From: Saliphagus infecundisoli
GTDB lineage: Archaea; Halobacteriota; Halobacteria; Halobacteriales; Natrialbaceae
DNA: 64,000 nucleotides
Reading direction: 5' to 3'
Assembly: GCF_020177375.1 (NCBI RefSeq)
Contig: NZ_JAIWHV010000012.1
Span: 24,089 to 88,088 of the forward strand
Under the pieces are notes generated by a model. It had not been told where the DNA came from. It searched no databases and saw nothing but the letters and a program-made list of their open reading frames with translations. Both the position numbers and the translations under genes were made by a program. Each line of letters opens with the position of its first letter. The first letter of the stretch is position 1. Positions 34,079 through 43,450 of this stretch are shown here, piece by piece.

Positions 34079-35335
34079 ATGCGCGCCGGGCCGGCGGTCG
34101 CCGTCTTCGTATTGCTCGCCGTCAGCGTCGTCGCCGTCTCGGGGGTGTTCGCCATCGGCCCCGGAGCCGCGACCGTCGATCCGGCGGCCGAACCCGCCGA
34201 CCGCTGTCCGACCGGCCCGACCGAGGAGACCAGGGAGCGAGTCGACGAGTTGAACGCGAGCGACGGCCCCCGGATCGCGGGGCTCTATCCCGATCCGACG
34301 ACCGACGGCAACGTCGGCAAGTTCCTCGTCCTCTCGGTGCCCGATCCCTCGGTGCTGGCCGACCACGAGTGGACGATCACCGACGGCCACACGACCGCCA
34401 CCCTCCCGAACGAGACCGACGCCGGACGGATCGCGCTCTCGATGGACCCCGATCGCGCGGGAGCGATGACCGATCGCCCCGTCGCCGGACTCGAGGGTCA
34501 CCTCCAGCTTTCGGCCGACGGTGACGAGCTCGCGCTCCAGCGCGACGGCGAGCTCGTCGATCGGGTCGCCTACGAGGATGCCACCGAGGGCGAGTTCTGG
34601 TACCGGGCGGAGGGCGAGGGCGGCGAGTGGTGGCCCCGCGGGGCGACCTGCCGGCCCGTCGAAACCGCCGCGGACGGGGAGGCAACCACCTTCGTCCTCC
34701 CCGACGCCTCCGACCTCCTTCTGGACGTCCTCGCCGACGCCGACGACCGGATCCTGCTCGCGGGCTACACCTTCACCGACGAGGACGTCGCCGAGGAACT
34801 CCACGCGGCCATGGACCGTGGCGTCTCCGTCTCCGTCCTGATCGAGGGCGGTCCCGTCGACGGGGTGCCCGAACCGGCCGAACCCCTGCTCGCCGACCTC
34901 GCGGACGCGGGCGCGACCGTCCGGGTCGTCGGCGGCGAGGGCGACCGCTACGCGAGCCACCATCCCAAGTACGCCGTCGTCGACGATCGTGCGCTCGTCA
35001 CGACCGAGAACTGGAAGCCCGCAGGAATCGGCGGCGCCGGGAGCCGGGGCTGGGGCGTCGTCGCCGAGGATCCCGCGATCGCTGCCGATCTCGCGACCGT
35101 CTTCCGGGCCGACGCCGCCGGCCGGGACACGAGCACGTGGGCGGACTACCGCGAGAACGCCACGTTCGTCGAGAGCGATCCGCCGAGCGACCCCATCGGG
35201 GGCGATCGCGCGCCCGAAACCCACGCGGTCGAGGAGACCGAACTCCTGCTGGCGCCCGACAACGCAGAGGGGCGACTCGTCAAACTGATCGACTCCGCCG
35301 AGGAGGAACTGCTGGTGACATGCTCCCACGACTGA
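34079..35335 (+). pseudogene. phospholipase-D-like protein, 5' part (split by a hairpin-ended MITE)
   Basis: The first 413 codons of an exported PLD-superfamily protein. The N-terminus has a signal or anchor helix (VAVFVLLAVSVVAVSGVFAI). The lamin-tail-like region (SDGPRIAGLYPDP) is followed by a PLD domain whose HxKxxxxD motif is HHPKYAVVDDRALVTTENW near residue 295. At 35318 the frame enters a foreign 363-bp element and stops within six codons. The second catalytic half continues at 35681. Because a PLD active site needs both HKD motifs, this fragment should be inactive unless the element leaves. Confidence 0.88.
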
Positions 35336-35680
35336 AATCGTGGGCTTCCCACGCCCGCCAACGGGCGGTTCGTTGGTCTCTTCGGCTTTCCGGTCCGACG
35401 AACCGGTGGGAGTGCCACGCCCCCGTTACTCCTATCGCGCACGGGACTCGGAGTTACGTGGTTGTTTTGCGTCGGTCTGCGTTCCACGGGCTTACTTGTT
35501 TGATGAGGCAAACCCCGAGTCAACTGCCAGTTTGTGGACTGTCGAGACGCGACGAGGGACCGTCGCATCGACGGACAAATATACGGGCGTGGGGCACTCA
35601 ACCCTTCCGGTTTCGGCAGTTGGACAGTGTGCGGCGATTCCTCCCACGACTGAAGTCGTGGGTTTTCTCGCCTAATTCGT
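35318..35680 (+). mobile_element. 363-bp non-autonomous IS200/IS605-like element (MITE) inside the PLD-like gene
   Basis: The insert has a perfect or near-perfect stem at each end: CCCACGACTGAAATCGTGGG at 35325-35344 and CCCACGACTGAAGTCGTGGG at 35643-35662. There is no target duplication and no long ORF. Palindromic ends without target duplication are the mark of IS200/IS605 transposition by single strands. If 35318-35680 is removed the PLD gene reads through as LLV-IKQVSIGD. The termini (TGACATGCTCC at the left, CCTAATTCGTAT at the right) match the M42 insert at 46125-46498 in reverse orientation. Exact ends may shift by one or two bases. Confidence 0.85.
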
Positions 35681-36292
35681 ATAAAACAGGTCAGCATCGG
35701 CGACCGCGAGTTCCCGCCCCTAGAGGCCGCGATCGACGCCGCCGAGCGGGGCGTCGAGGTGCGGATCCTGCTCGACTCGACCTGGTACGTCGAGGAGGAA
35801 AACCGCGCGCTCGCCGACCGGCTCGCGGCAGAAAGCGAGGAGTTTCCCCTCGAGATTCGCCTCGTCGAGAGCGAGGGCTTCGAGAAGATCCACGCGAAGG
35901 GAGTCGTGATAGACCGCGAGACGGCCGTCGTCGGCAGCGCCAACTGGAACAACGCCTCGCTGCGCGAGAACCGTGAGGTCGCCCTCGCGCTCCACGGCGA
36001 CGGGATCGGCTCCTACTACGCCGAGGTCTTCGAGGACGACTGGGGCGGCGACGACACCTGGCCCCTTCCCGTCGGCCTGCTGGACGCGATCGCGCTCGCG
36101 CTCGTGGTCGCCGTCGGCGCCGTCCGCCGGTACGTTCCGTTCGGAGCGCCCGAACGCAGGGAGGTCGATTCCCGGACGGAGAGCGACCGCGAGGAGGGTT
36201 CGGGGCCGGGCGTCGGACCGCCCGTCGAGCGGTCGGCCGGGAGCGATCGGTCCGGAGACGAGGGGAAGAGAACCGAGGTCCGAAAGAGATAG
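35681..36292 (+). pseudogene. phospholipase-D-like protein, 3' part
   Basis: Continues the split gene in frame: KQVSIGDREFPPLEAAIDAA, then VRILLDSTWYVEEENRALAD, then the second HKD motif KIHAKGVVIDRETAVVGSANW about 70 residues into the fragment. A hydrophobic segment near the C-terminus (LLDAIALALVVAVGAV) is a membrane anchor, and a charged tail follows. No start codon with a promoter is seen for this part. It ends five bases before the stop of the convergent RecJ gene. Confidence 0.87.
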
Positions 36293-36296
36293 CCGC

Positions 36297-38198
36297 TCAG
36301 TCGTCGATCGCGCCGGCCGCCGAGAGCTCGTCGTCGATCTCCGCGGCGGCCATCTTCTCGACCAACGCGTCGATGACGGCCTCGCGTTTGCCCTTGACGA
36401 ACTTGATCGAGCCGACGACGAGGTGGCCGCCGCCGGAGACGCCCGCGCCCTCGACTTCCTCGGCGAGCTCCGAGACCATGTTCGGGATGTCGAGCCGGAC
36501 GCCGTCGCTCCGGAGGACGGCGAAGTCGGGACCGTAGCCGACCGTGATGACGGGGTCGCCGGTCGCCTCGATCTTCCGGTCGTGGAGTTCGCCGGTGGTC
36601 TTGCCCGGTGCGGGGTAGGTAAACCGGTGGGCGTGGTTCTCGACGTCGAGGCGATAGAGGTGGGCGTCGTTGGCGAGGCTTTCGTGTTCGACGTGGGGTT
36701 CGGCGGCCTCGAGTTGCTCTTCGACGTCCTCGCGGGCCCGCTCGGAAAAGAAGTCGACGAGTTCGTCGTGGGGGTCCTCCCCGTTTCCGAGCCCGAGCAG
36801 GTCCCGGATCAGCCGGTCGCCGGAGTTGTATCGCAGCCAGTGGGCCGCGTAGTCCAGGGCCTCGCTTACGTCCCCGAGGCGGTCCTCGTCGTAGCCCGCC
36901 TCGCTCGCGAGTTCGACGTACCGGGCCATCGCGTCGGCCTTCGAGCGGTCGGCGAGGCCGGCGACGGCGGGGACGTGGCGCAACTGCTCGCCGAAGGCGG
37001 GGTCGATCATCCGCGCGAGTTCGACACAGCACATCCCGGTCGTGATCCGGTAGTCCTCGCCGTGGAGGTAGGGGTTGACGTGGGCCGCGAGGGAGTCCTC
37101 CACCGCGTCGGGATCGGGATGGTGGTGGTCGATGGCGACGATCGGGATGTCGTAGTGGGCCAGCGTCTCGTATGCGGGGACGTCCTCGGCCGTCGAGCCG
37201 TTGTCGAGCATGAGGAGGAGCGGAAGCTGGTGGCCGTGGCGCTCCCGATCCTCGAGGGCGTAGTTCAGGTCCCGGGTGGCGTCCTCCATCTCGTAATACG
37301 GCGCCTTCGCGGGCAGGCGCTTGATCAGGTGCCGGGAGGCGTCGTCGGCCTCGTGGACCTCCTCGATGAACCGCTCCAAGGCCATCTGGACGGGGACGGC
37401 GGCACACATCCCGTCGCCGTCGGCGTGGTGGCGGATCCGGATCGGCCGGCCCTCCAACACTGTTCGGCGGAGCTTCTTCGCGACGGCCTCCAGATCGGGC
37501 CGCAGTGCCTCGAAGGCGGGCCAGTCGATCAGGGGCTCGACTGTATGGGGCTCGGCACGCTCCTCCAAGGAGTGCTCGATGCGCTCGCAGGCCTCGGCCT
37601 CGTCGTCACCCTCGAGGGTGGAGAGCCCGTCGACCTCGAGCTGGATCGAGCCCTCCCGGCGTTCGGGGACGCCGGTGATCCGGACGACGTCGCCGACCTC
37701 GGTCGCGGGGTAGGCCCGGACCCCCGCCTCCTCGAACGCCGCACAGGGGACGACGCCGTACTCGTCGGTGACGTGGAAGATCGTCGGCCCGCCGGTCTGT
37801 TTGATCTGGACGACCTCGCCCTCGAGGTGGATCTGCTCGCCGACCGACGCCTCGAGGCGGTCGGTACCGGTCAGGGAATACTCGTGACCGATCGGCTCGA
37901 GGTCGTAGTCATCGGAGATCTCCGCGGGCACGAACGCGAGGTCGCCGTTGTCGCGGACGGCCTCGAGGGACACGACGAGTTCGTCGCCGACGCGGTAGGT
38001 GCCATCGAGGACAGACTCGTGGACGAGCCCTGAGATCGAGTCGGAGAGATCGACGAAGACGCCGTAGTCGACGACGCCGTTGATTTCGGCGAGATAGAAG
38101 CGCTCTTCCTCGATATCGTCTGCGGTACAGTCTGCATCGAGATCGTAGACGACGGAAATCCCGTCTTCGCCGGCTCCGCCGGCGGACTCACGTGTCAT
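36297..38198 (-). CDS. RecJ-type single-strand exonuclease (S1-OB-DHH-DHHA1)
   Basis: A 633-residue protein. An S1-like domain (about residues 30-90, FYLAEINGVVDYGVFVDLSD) and a second OB-fold (about 110-190, VGEQIHLEGEVVQI) precede an intact DHH domain: IRIRHHADGDGMCAAVPVQM (motif I), LLMLDNGSTAED (motif II) and IVAIDHHHPDPD (DHH). The C-terminal part has SGGGHLVVGSIKF, the DHHA1 glycine motif. It probably degrades single-stranded DNA or RNA in repair or replication. The start at 38198 is preferred to an ORF start 21 codons upstream. It contrasts with the degenerate RecJ-like gene at 29768. Confidence 0.88.
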   Translation of the reverse strand: MTRESAGGAGEDGISVVYDLDADCTADDIEEERFYLAEINGVVDYGVFVDLSDSISGLVHESVLDGTYRVGDELVVSLEAVRDNGDLAFVPAEISDDYDLEPIGHEYSLTGTDRLEASVGEQIHLEGEVVQIKQTGGPTIFHVTDEYGVVPCAAFEEAGVRAYPATEVGDVVRITGVPERREGSIQLEVDGLSTLEGDDEAEACERIEHSLEERAEPHTVEPLIDWPAFEALRPDLEAVAKKLRRTVLEGRPIRIRHHADGDGMCAAVPVQMALERFIEEVHEADDASRHLIKRLPAKAPYYEMEDATRDLNYALEDRERHGHQLPLLLMLDNGSTAEDVPAYETLAHYDIPIVAIDHHHPDPDAVEDSLAAHVNPYLHGEDYRITTGMCCVELARMIDPAFGEQLRHVPAVAGLADRSKADAMARYVELASEAGYDEDRLGDVSEALDYAAHWLRYNSGDRLIRDLLGLGNGEDPHDELVDFFSERAREDVEEQLEAAEPHVEHESLANDAHLYRLDVENHAHRFTYPAPGKTTGELHDRKIEATGDPVITVGYGPDFAVLRSDGVRLDIPNMVSELAEEVEGAGVSGGGHLVVGSIKFVKGKREAVIDALVEKMAAAEIDDELSAAGAIDD

Positions 38199-38280
38199 CG
38201 GTATCCGTGGTTCGTGTCGGCCCGGTATAACCCTTATCAAGACGGTTCGGGCGCCCTCCACGCGGAATCGGGCCCGACGT

Positions 38281-38519
38281 TGTGGGCCTCGGTCGCCCGC
38301 CTTCGGCGACTGTCGTCGCCCTCTTGACGGCCTCGCCGTCTCGATTCAGGTGGGCACCGTTCGCTACCGCTCGCTCTGCCCACTCCTTCGGCGAACTTCG
38401 TTCGCGCCCTCGGCGGACTTCATCCGCCTCATTTTCCGTGAATTCCGCTCGCTATCGCTCGCATCGTCTACCCTCTTCGGCGGCTAGCGCCGCCTCCGTT
38501 TCGGCGAACTTCGTTCGCC
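38281..38519. repeat. array of short perfect hairpins in a divergent intergenic region
   Basis: The 364-bp gap between the RecJ gene and the JAMM gene contains a series of compact inverted repeats: 38305-38320 (GGCGAC/GTCGCC), 38326-38340 (GACGGC/GCCGTC), 38350-38383 (GTGGGCA/TGCCCAC), 38391-38405 (GCGAAC/GTTCGC), 38412-38428 (GGCGGA/TCCGCC), 38479-38494 (GGCGGC/GCCGCC) and 38503-38519 (GGCGAAC/GTTCGCC). Most have 3-5-base loops. The stems differ in sequence, so it is the shape rather than the bases that recurs. No ORF with protein-like composition is seen here. Confidence 0.8.
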
Positions 38520-38562
38520 CTCCTTCCGCAACGTTTAGCAACACCACGCCCCCATCCAGGGC

Positions 38563-39063
38563 ATGGGCCTGCTCGACGCGTTGTTCCGATCGAGCGGGAT
38601 CCTCGGCATCGCCGAGGAAACCCTCGACTTCGCCCTCGAGTCCGCCGGGGAGAGCCACCCCGACGAGTACATGGGCCTGCTCCGCGCGTCGGAGGCGAGC
38701 CGGCTCGGACTCGACCGCGAGGGGCTCGTCGTCACCGACGTGCTCGTCATCCCTGGGACCGAGACCAACAGCGTCAGCGCGACGGTCCGGACGAGCCAGG
38801 TACCGAACGACGTCAACGCCGTCGGCAGCGTCCACTCCCATCCCAACGGCGTCTTGGAGCCGAGCGTCGAGGACCTCGCTTCCTTCGGGCGGGGCTCGGT
38901 CCACCTCATCCTCGGGGCGCCCTACCGGAACCACGACTGGCAGGCGTTCGACTCCGCCGGCGAGCCCCGCGACCTCGAGGTGATCGACGTCTCCCTTCCC
39001 GACCCGGAGGACTTCTTCGACTTCGACCAGGCCGACATCGACGAGGAGCTACGCGAATGGTAG
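38563..39063 (+). CDS. JAMM/Mov34-family metalloprotease
   Basis: A 166-residue MPN+ protein. The zinc motif is complete: HSHPNGVLEPSVEDL near residues 90-105 (H-S-H-P ... S-x2-D), with the upstream Glu in DEYMGLL near residue 36. Haloarchaeal relatives remove the ubiquitin-like SAMP modifiers from proteins or process them; this may be such a desampylase, but the substrate is not visible. Length is typical. The gene begins 44 bases after the hairpin array. Confidence 0.87.
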   Translation: MGLLDALFRSSGILGIAEETLDFALESAGESHPDEYMGLLRASEASRLGLDREGLVVTDVLVIPGTETNSVSATVRTSQVPNDVNAVGSVHSHPNGVLEPSVEDLASFGRGSVHLILGAPYRNHDWQAFDSAGEPRDLEVIDVSLPDPEDFFDFDQADIDEELREW

Positions 39064-39138
39064 ACACAGACGGAAACCGACGGCCACGAACGGAGAACCG
39101 ATGAGAGAGCCACGGAAACCAGGGGCCGCCGATCGGCC

Positions 39139-39567
39139 ATGACCCGCGTCGTCGCCCAAGGAACGTTCGACATCCTCCACCCGGGCCACGTCCACTACCT
39201 CCGGGAAGCCGCCGCGATGGGCGAGGAGCTGTACGTCATCGTCGCCCGCGCCGAAAACGTCGACCACAAGGAGGCCCCGATCTGTCCGGGCGCCCAGCGC
39301 CGGGACGTCGTCGCGGCCCTCGAGATGGTAGACGACGCCCGCCTCGGGGACGAAGCGGACATCTTCGCGCCGATCGAGGCGCTCCGGCCCGACGTCATCG
39401 CGCTCGGCCACGACCAACACCACGACCCCGAAGCGATCGAGCGCGAACTGGGAGAGCGGGGGATCGACTGTGCGGTCCGGCGGGCGAGCGGCCGCGAGCC
39501 GCGCCATCCCGACGAGATGCTCTCGACGCGGCTGATCGTCGAGCGGGTGCTCGAGCGTCGTTCTTAA
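39139..39567 (+). CDS. ribL: FAD synthase RibL
   Basis: A 142-residue nucleotidyltransferase that transfers AMP from ATP to FMN to make FAD in archaea. [19 protein letters not shown] (residues 3-21) is the HxGH nucleotidyltransferase motif; [20 protein letters not shown] near residue 95 is the family block before the ISSTR-like site, here LSTRLI. Length and sequence fit RibL. It lies about 75 bases downstream of the JAMM gene. Confidence 0.9.
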   Translation: MTRVVAQGTFDILHPGHVHYLREAAAMGEELYVIVARAENVDHKEAPICPGAQRRDVVAALEMVDDARLGDEADIFAPIEALRPDVIALGHDQHHDPEAIERELGERGIDCAVRRASGREPRHPDEMLSTRLIVERVLERRS

Positions 39568-39610
39568 AGCTTCCGTTAGAGTCAAACGTTCGGCGGGAGA
39601 ACAGGGGGGT

Positions 39611-40027
39611 ATGAGCGGACAGGCCCAGCGGTCGATCCGGTGTCTCGTCGCCAAGGTCGGCCTCGACGGCCACGACCGGGGCGCACACGTCATCGCGCGG
39701 GCGTTTCGCGACGCCGGCTTCGAAGTCGTCTACTCGGGGCTCCACAAGGCACCCGAGGAGATCGTTCAGGCGGCGGTCCAGGAGGACGTCGACGTCCTGG
39801 GGATCTCCATTCTCTCGGGGGCCCACAACACCCTCGTCCCGAAGATCATGGACGGCCTGGCGGAGTACGGCGCAAAAGAAGACACCCTGGTCCTCGTCGG
39901 CGGCGTCATCCCCGAGGAAGACCGTCCCGACCTCAGAGAGCAGGGCGTCGCCGCCGTCTTCGGTCCTGGGACGCCGATCGAGGAGACGATCGAGTTCGTC
40001 CGCGAGAACGCGCCCGAACGGCGATGA
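39611..40027 (+). CDS. cobalamin-binding methylmalonyl-CoA mutase subunit
   Basis: A 138-residue B12-binding domain. The base-off binding motif DxHxxG is KVGLDGHDRGAHVIARAF (near residues 15-33), followed by SILSGAHNTLVPKIMDGL. It corresponds to the C-terminal domain that is a separate small subunit in archaea. The large subunit is not in this window. It overlaps the MeaB gene by four bases, so the two are made together, as expected: MeaB protects and loads the mutase. Confidence 0.9.
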   Translation: MSGQAQRSIRCLVAKVGLDGHDRGAHVIARAFRDAGFEVVYSGLHKAPEEIVQAAVQEDVDVLGISILSGAHNTLVPKIMDGLAEYGAKEDTLVLVGGVIPEEDRPDLREQGVAAVFGPGTPIEETIEFVRENAPERR

Positions 40028-41067
40028 CCTCCGGGACCGCGGGAAACGACGACCTGCTGGAACGAGTTCTCGCGGGCGACCATCGCGCGCTCGCCCGGAC
40101 GATCTCGCGGATCGAGGACCGCGCGCCGGGCTACCGCGAACTGGTCGCCGGCCTCTACGACCACGCGGGAACCGCCGACGTCATCGGGATCACGGGGAGT
40201 CCCGGCGCCGGGAAATCGACGCTGGTGGACAAACTCGCCGAGACGTATCGCGAGCAGGGAAAAACCGTGGGGATCGTCGCCATCGACCCCGCCTCTCCCT
40301 TCACCGGAGGCTCCGTCCTGGGCGATCGGATCAGAATGGCCTCCACGGTCGGAGATATGGACGTCTTCGTCCGGTCGATGAGCGCCCGGGGCGCCCTCGG
40401 CGGGCTCTCTGCGGCCACCACGGAAGCCGTCACCGCGATGGACGCCTTCGGGAAGGACGTCGTCATCGTCGAGACCGTCGGCGCGGGCCAGAACGAGATC
40501 GACGTCGTGAAGGCTGCCGATACGGTCGCCGTCCTCGTCCCGCCGGGGTCGGGCGACTCCGTCCAGACCCTGAAGGCGGGGATCCTCGAGATCGCGGACG
40601 TCTTCGTCGTCAACAAGGCAGACAGGGAGGGCTCCGACCGGACGGTCCGGGAGCTCCGGGAGATGATCGAACTCGGCGAGGACGGCCCCGACGCCTCGCC
40701 CGACGCGGGCGACCTAGAGGAACGCGGGGGCTGGAGCCCGCCGATCGTCGAGACCGTCGCCACCGAGGGGGAGGGCGTCGCCGACCTCATGGTGGCGTTC
40801 GACGACCACCAGCGACATCTCGCCGAATCGGGCGACGGCGCCCGCCAGGCCCGCCGCCGGCACGCCGAACAGATCCGGACCCTGCTCCGCGAGGACGTCC
40901 ACGGCCTGCTCGAGGAGGAACTCGCGGCCCGCGGCGGGGTCGAGGAGCTCGCGGAGGCCGTCCGGCGGGGCGAACGCGACCCCTACGCGGTCGTCGAGGA
41001 GCTCCTCGAGCCCCTCGAGCGCCGCCTCGCCGAGCGAGAGGCCGGCTCGCCCGAGCCCCCGCGGTGA
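40024..41067 (+). CDS. meaB: methylmalonyl-CoA mutase-associated GTPase MeaB
   Basis: A 347-residue G3E-type GTPase. The P-loop is GITGSPGAGKSTLVDKLAE near residues 54-72; DPASPFTGGSVLGDRIRM, MSARGALGGLSAAT and VETVGAGQNEIDV are the switch and metal regions; VVNKADREG near residue 200 is the NKxD base-recognition motif. It guards the B12 cofactor of methylmalonyl-CoA mutase, in propionate metabolism. It starts inside the last codon of the B12-binding subunit. Confidence 0.92.
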   Translation: MTSGTAGNDDLLERVLAGDHRALARTISRIEDRAPGYRELVAGLYDHAGTADVIGITGSPGAGKSTLVDKLAETYREQGKTVGIVAIDPASPFTGGSVLGDRIRMASTVGDMDVFVRSMSARGALGGLSAATTEAVTAMDAFGKDVVIVETVGAGQNEIDVVKAADTVAVLVPPGSGDSVQTLKAGILEIADVFVVNKADREGSDRTVRELREMIELGEDGPDASPDAGDLEERGGWSPPIVETVATEGEGVADLMVAFDDHQRHLAESGDGARQARRRHAEQIRTLLREDVHGLLEEELAARGGVEELAEAVRRGERDPYAVVEELLEPLERRLAEREAGSPEPPR

Positions 41068-41141
41068 TCGCCAGCCAGGCCCCCTCCGGGCTCGCTTCCC
41101 GAAACCCACACCACTAATGGCGATCCCGCCCAACGACGGGT

Positions 41142-42062
41142 ATGAACCTACGCAGGGCGATCGGCGGGGCCGTCGCCGCCGCCGGGGCCGCCGCGATCGG
41201 GCACCGTCTACAGCGCCGGCGGGCAGGCGAGTTGGAGAACCCGCTTCCGGGGGTTTCCCGAACCTACCGCTGGCGCGGGATGGACGTCGCCTACACCGTC
41301 GCCGGCGATCCGGAAAACCCCGATCTGGTCTGTTATCACGGGCTCCACGCCGCCGCGAGCAGCGAGGAGTTTTCCCCGATCTTCGAGGCGCTGGCCGAAC
41401 ACTACCACGTCGTCGCGGTCGATCTCCCCGGGTTCGGCCGGTCGGACCGCCCGCCGCTGGTCTACTCCGCCGACCTCTACACGGAGTTCGTCCGGGAGTT
41501 CGCCGCCGACGTTCTCGAGACGCCGACCGTGCTGGCCTCCTCGCTGACGGGCTCGTTCGCGCTGTCGGCCGCCGAGGAGGGAGCCTTCGAGCGGCTCGTC
41601 CTCGTCTGTCCGACCGCCGACACAGGCCCCGAACGGCCCTGGCTTCGAACTCTGGTTCGCTCGCCTCTCGTGGGAACGGCGCTGTTCGACCTGCTCGCGA
41701 GTCGTCCCTCGCTTCGATACTTCCTCCGGCGTGAGGGCTACTACGACCCCGACTCGATCCGGCCCGAGGAGGTCGCCTACGCCTGGGCGACGACCCACCA
41801 GCCCGGCGCGCGCTTCGCTCCGGCCTCGTTCGTCTCGGGCTCGCTCGATCCGGATTTCGACCTGGCGACCGAACTCTCGGCCTGTCCGGTCCCCGTCACC
41901 CTGCTGTGGGGCCGGGAGGCCGAGATCGTTCCCCTCCGGGAGGGCCGACGGCTCGCGGAGGCCGCCGGATGCGACCTCGCGGTCGTGGACTACGCGACGC
42001 TGCTGCCCCACGCCGAGCGACCCGCGGAGGTCGCGGAGTACCTCGCGGGGCTCGTCGAGTAG
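41142..42062 (+). CDS. alpha/beta-fold hydrolase
   Basis: A 306-residue hydrolase. The oxyanion strand is LVCYHGLHAAASSEEFSPIF near residue 65; VVAVDLPGFGRSDRP is the classical strand-4 block; the nucleophile elbow is VLASSLTGSFALS near residue 128, with Ser in an S-x-T-G context; LLWGREAEIVP and LLPHAERP give the Asp/Glu and His. The natural substrate is unknown; an esterase or epoxide-hydrolase-like role is possible. Short N-terminal helix (AVAAAGAAAIGHRL) may be a membrane anchor. Confidence 0.85.
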   Translation: MNLRRAIGGAVAAAGAAAIGHRLQRRRAGELENPLPGVSRTYRWRGMDVAYTVAGDPENPDLVCYHGLHAAASSEEFSPIFEALAEHYHVVAVDLPGFGRSDRPPLVYSADLYTEFVREFAADVLETPTVLASSLTGSFALSAAEEGAFERLVLVCPTADTGPERPWLRTLVRSPLVGTALFDLLASRPSLRYFLRREGYYDPDSIRPEEVAYAWATTHQPGARFAPASFVSGSLDPDFDLATELSACPVPVTLLWGREAEIVPLREGRRLAEAAGCDLAVVDYATLLPHAERPAEVAEYLAGLVE

Positions 42063-42069
42063 CCCCCGG

Positions 42070-43410
42070 TCAGTCGCCGATGAGACAGTAGACGTGGCCC
42101 GGCGTCTCGACTTTGGTCTCCTCGCCCTCCTCGAAATAGCCCAAGACGTCCGCACGCTCGGCGAAATAGATCCGCCCGTCGCGGGGAACGGGCTCGCTCG
42201 TGACCTGTCCCGCAGCCTCGACCCACCAGCGTAGCTCCCCTGTCTCCTTTTCCAGCGCACAGAGTTCGCCCGCAGTCGTCCCCGCGAGCACCGCGTCGGC
42301 GGTGACCGTCACGGCGCCCATCACCCGCCCCTGGACGTCCGTCGCCCACCGCTGGTCGCCGGTGGCCGCGTCGAGGGCGTAGACGTGGTGATCGTCGCTG
42401 CCGACGTAGACCGTCCCGCGCTCGGGACCGATCCCGGGCGCCGACATCACGACGCTCCCGGTCTCGAAGCGCCACTCCTCTTCCCCGTCGGCGAGCCCGA
42501 TCCGGTAGACGTTGCCGTCCCAGGAGCCGACGAAGGCGCTCCCGTCGTAGGTCGCGATCGGTCCCTTGACCTCGGCGCCGGTCTCGAACTCCCAGGCGAA
42601 CTCGAGCGAGGGAAACTCCCAGCAGTAGACCACACCGTCGTTCGACCCCGAGAGCAGCCGGCCGGCGTCGGGATCGATCGCGACCGTCGGGTGGGGCATC
42701 CCCTCGATCCGGTCGTCGCTCGAGAGGGGAGCGCCGGTTTCGGCATCGAACACCCACAGCGCGCCCTTCTGGATCGGGTTTCGGTACTCGACGATGACGT
42801 AGAGATAGCCGTCCCAGTAGCCCGCCGAGGAACCGATCGCGACCGAGCCGTCCATCTCCTCGGTTCGCCAGAGCACCTCGCCGGTGGCGACGTCGATCGC
42901 GTACATCGCGGCCTCCTGGCCCCGGTTCGCGCCGTCGTACCCCCCGAGGTAGGCGACGCCGTCGGCGATCACGGGCGTCGCGTGAAAGCCCTGGCGGGTC
43001 GCGGGGGTCTCGGTGACCCACCGGTGGCGCCCCTTCGGGCCGAAGGCGTGGATCCGCCCCGTGTCGGCGGGGACGACGACCGTCTCGCCGTCGGGCGAGA
43101 GGAGGGGGCTCGCCTTCGCCGCGTTGTGGCCCGCGTAGTTGACCGGCGCCCGCCAGTTGATCGATGGCGACTCGGGAGCGGTCTCGTCGGGATAGTAGCC
43201 GAGCCGACGGAGCCCGCCCCGGAACATCGTGATCGCGTCGTCGTCGGGGTAGGTCTCGTCGTAGGGCAGTGACGTACCGACGTCCTCGGGGGGTTCGTAG
43301 GTGTGGGAGCCAGCCCGCGGCGCGAGACAGCCCGCCAGGCCGGCGCCGACGCCGGCCCCCGCTACGGCGAGCAGCCGCCGTCTGGTGGGCGGGGAGAGCG
43401 ACGGAGTCAT
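42070..43410 (-). CDS. exported PQQ-type beta-propeller lipoprotein
   Basis: A 446-residue protein with a Tat-type signal and lipobox (TRRRLLAVAGAGVGAGLAGC, residues 9-28), then a series of PQQ-like blades (for example GTVYVGSDDHHVYALDAATG and AVLAGTTAGELCALEKETGE), as in BamB. In haloarchaea these proteins are lipid-anchored outside the cell. They may scaffold other surface proteins or act as dehydrogenase-like propellers; no PQQ-dependent catalytic residues are evident. It converges with the hydrolase gene, 7 bases apart. Confidence 0.85.
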   Translation of the reverse strand: MTPSLSPPTRRRLLAVAGAGVGAGLAGCLAPRAGSHTYEPPEDVGTSLPYDETYPDDDAITMFRGGLRRLGYYPDETAPESPSINWRAPVNYAGHNAAKASPLLSPDGETVVVPADTGRIHAFGPKGRHRWVTETPATRQGFHATPVIADGVAYLGGYDGANRGQEAAMYAIDVATGEVLWRTEEMDGSVAIGSSAGYWDGYLYVIVEYRNPIQKGALWVFDAETGAPLSSDDRIEGMPHPTVAIDPDAGRLLSGSNDGVVYCWEFPSLEFAWEFETGAEVKGPIATYDGSAFVGSWDGNVYRIGLADGEEEWRFETGSVVMSAPGIGPERGTVYVGSDDHHVYALDAATGDQRWATDVQGRVMGAVTVTADAVLAGTTAGELCALEKETGELRWWVEAAGQVTSEPVPRDGRIYFAERADVLGYFEEGEETKVETPGHVYCLIGD

Positions 43411-43450
43411 ACCGAGAGATCGGGCGGAGCCGACAAAGAGCCTACGCTCG

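Noticed and set aside
35340..35675. 111-codon ORF within the PLD insert
   Set aside because: It lies entirely in the hairpin-ended element, has no known domain and includes the end stems as codons, so it is not a real gene.
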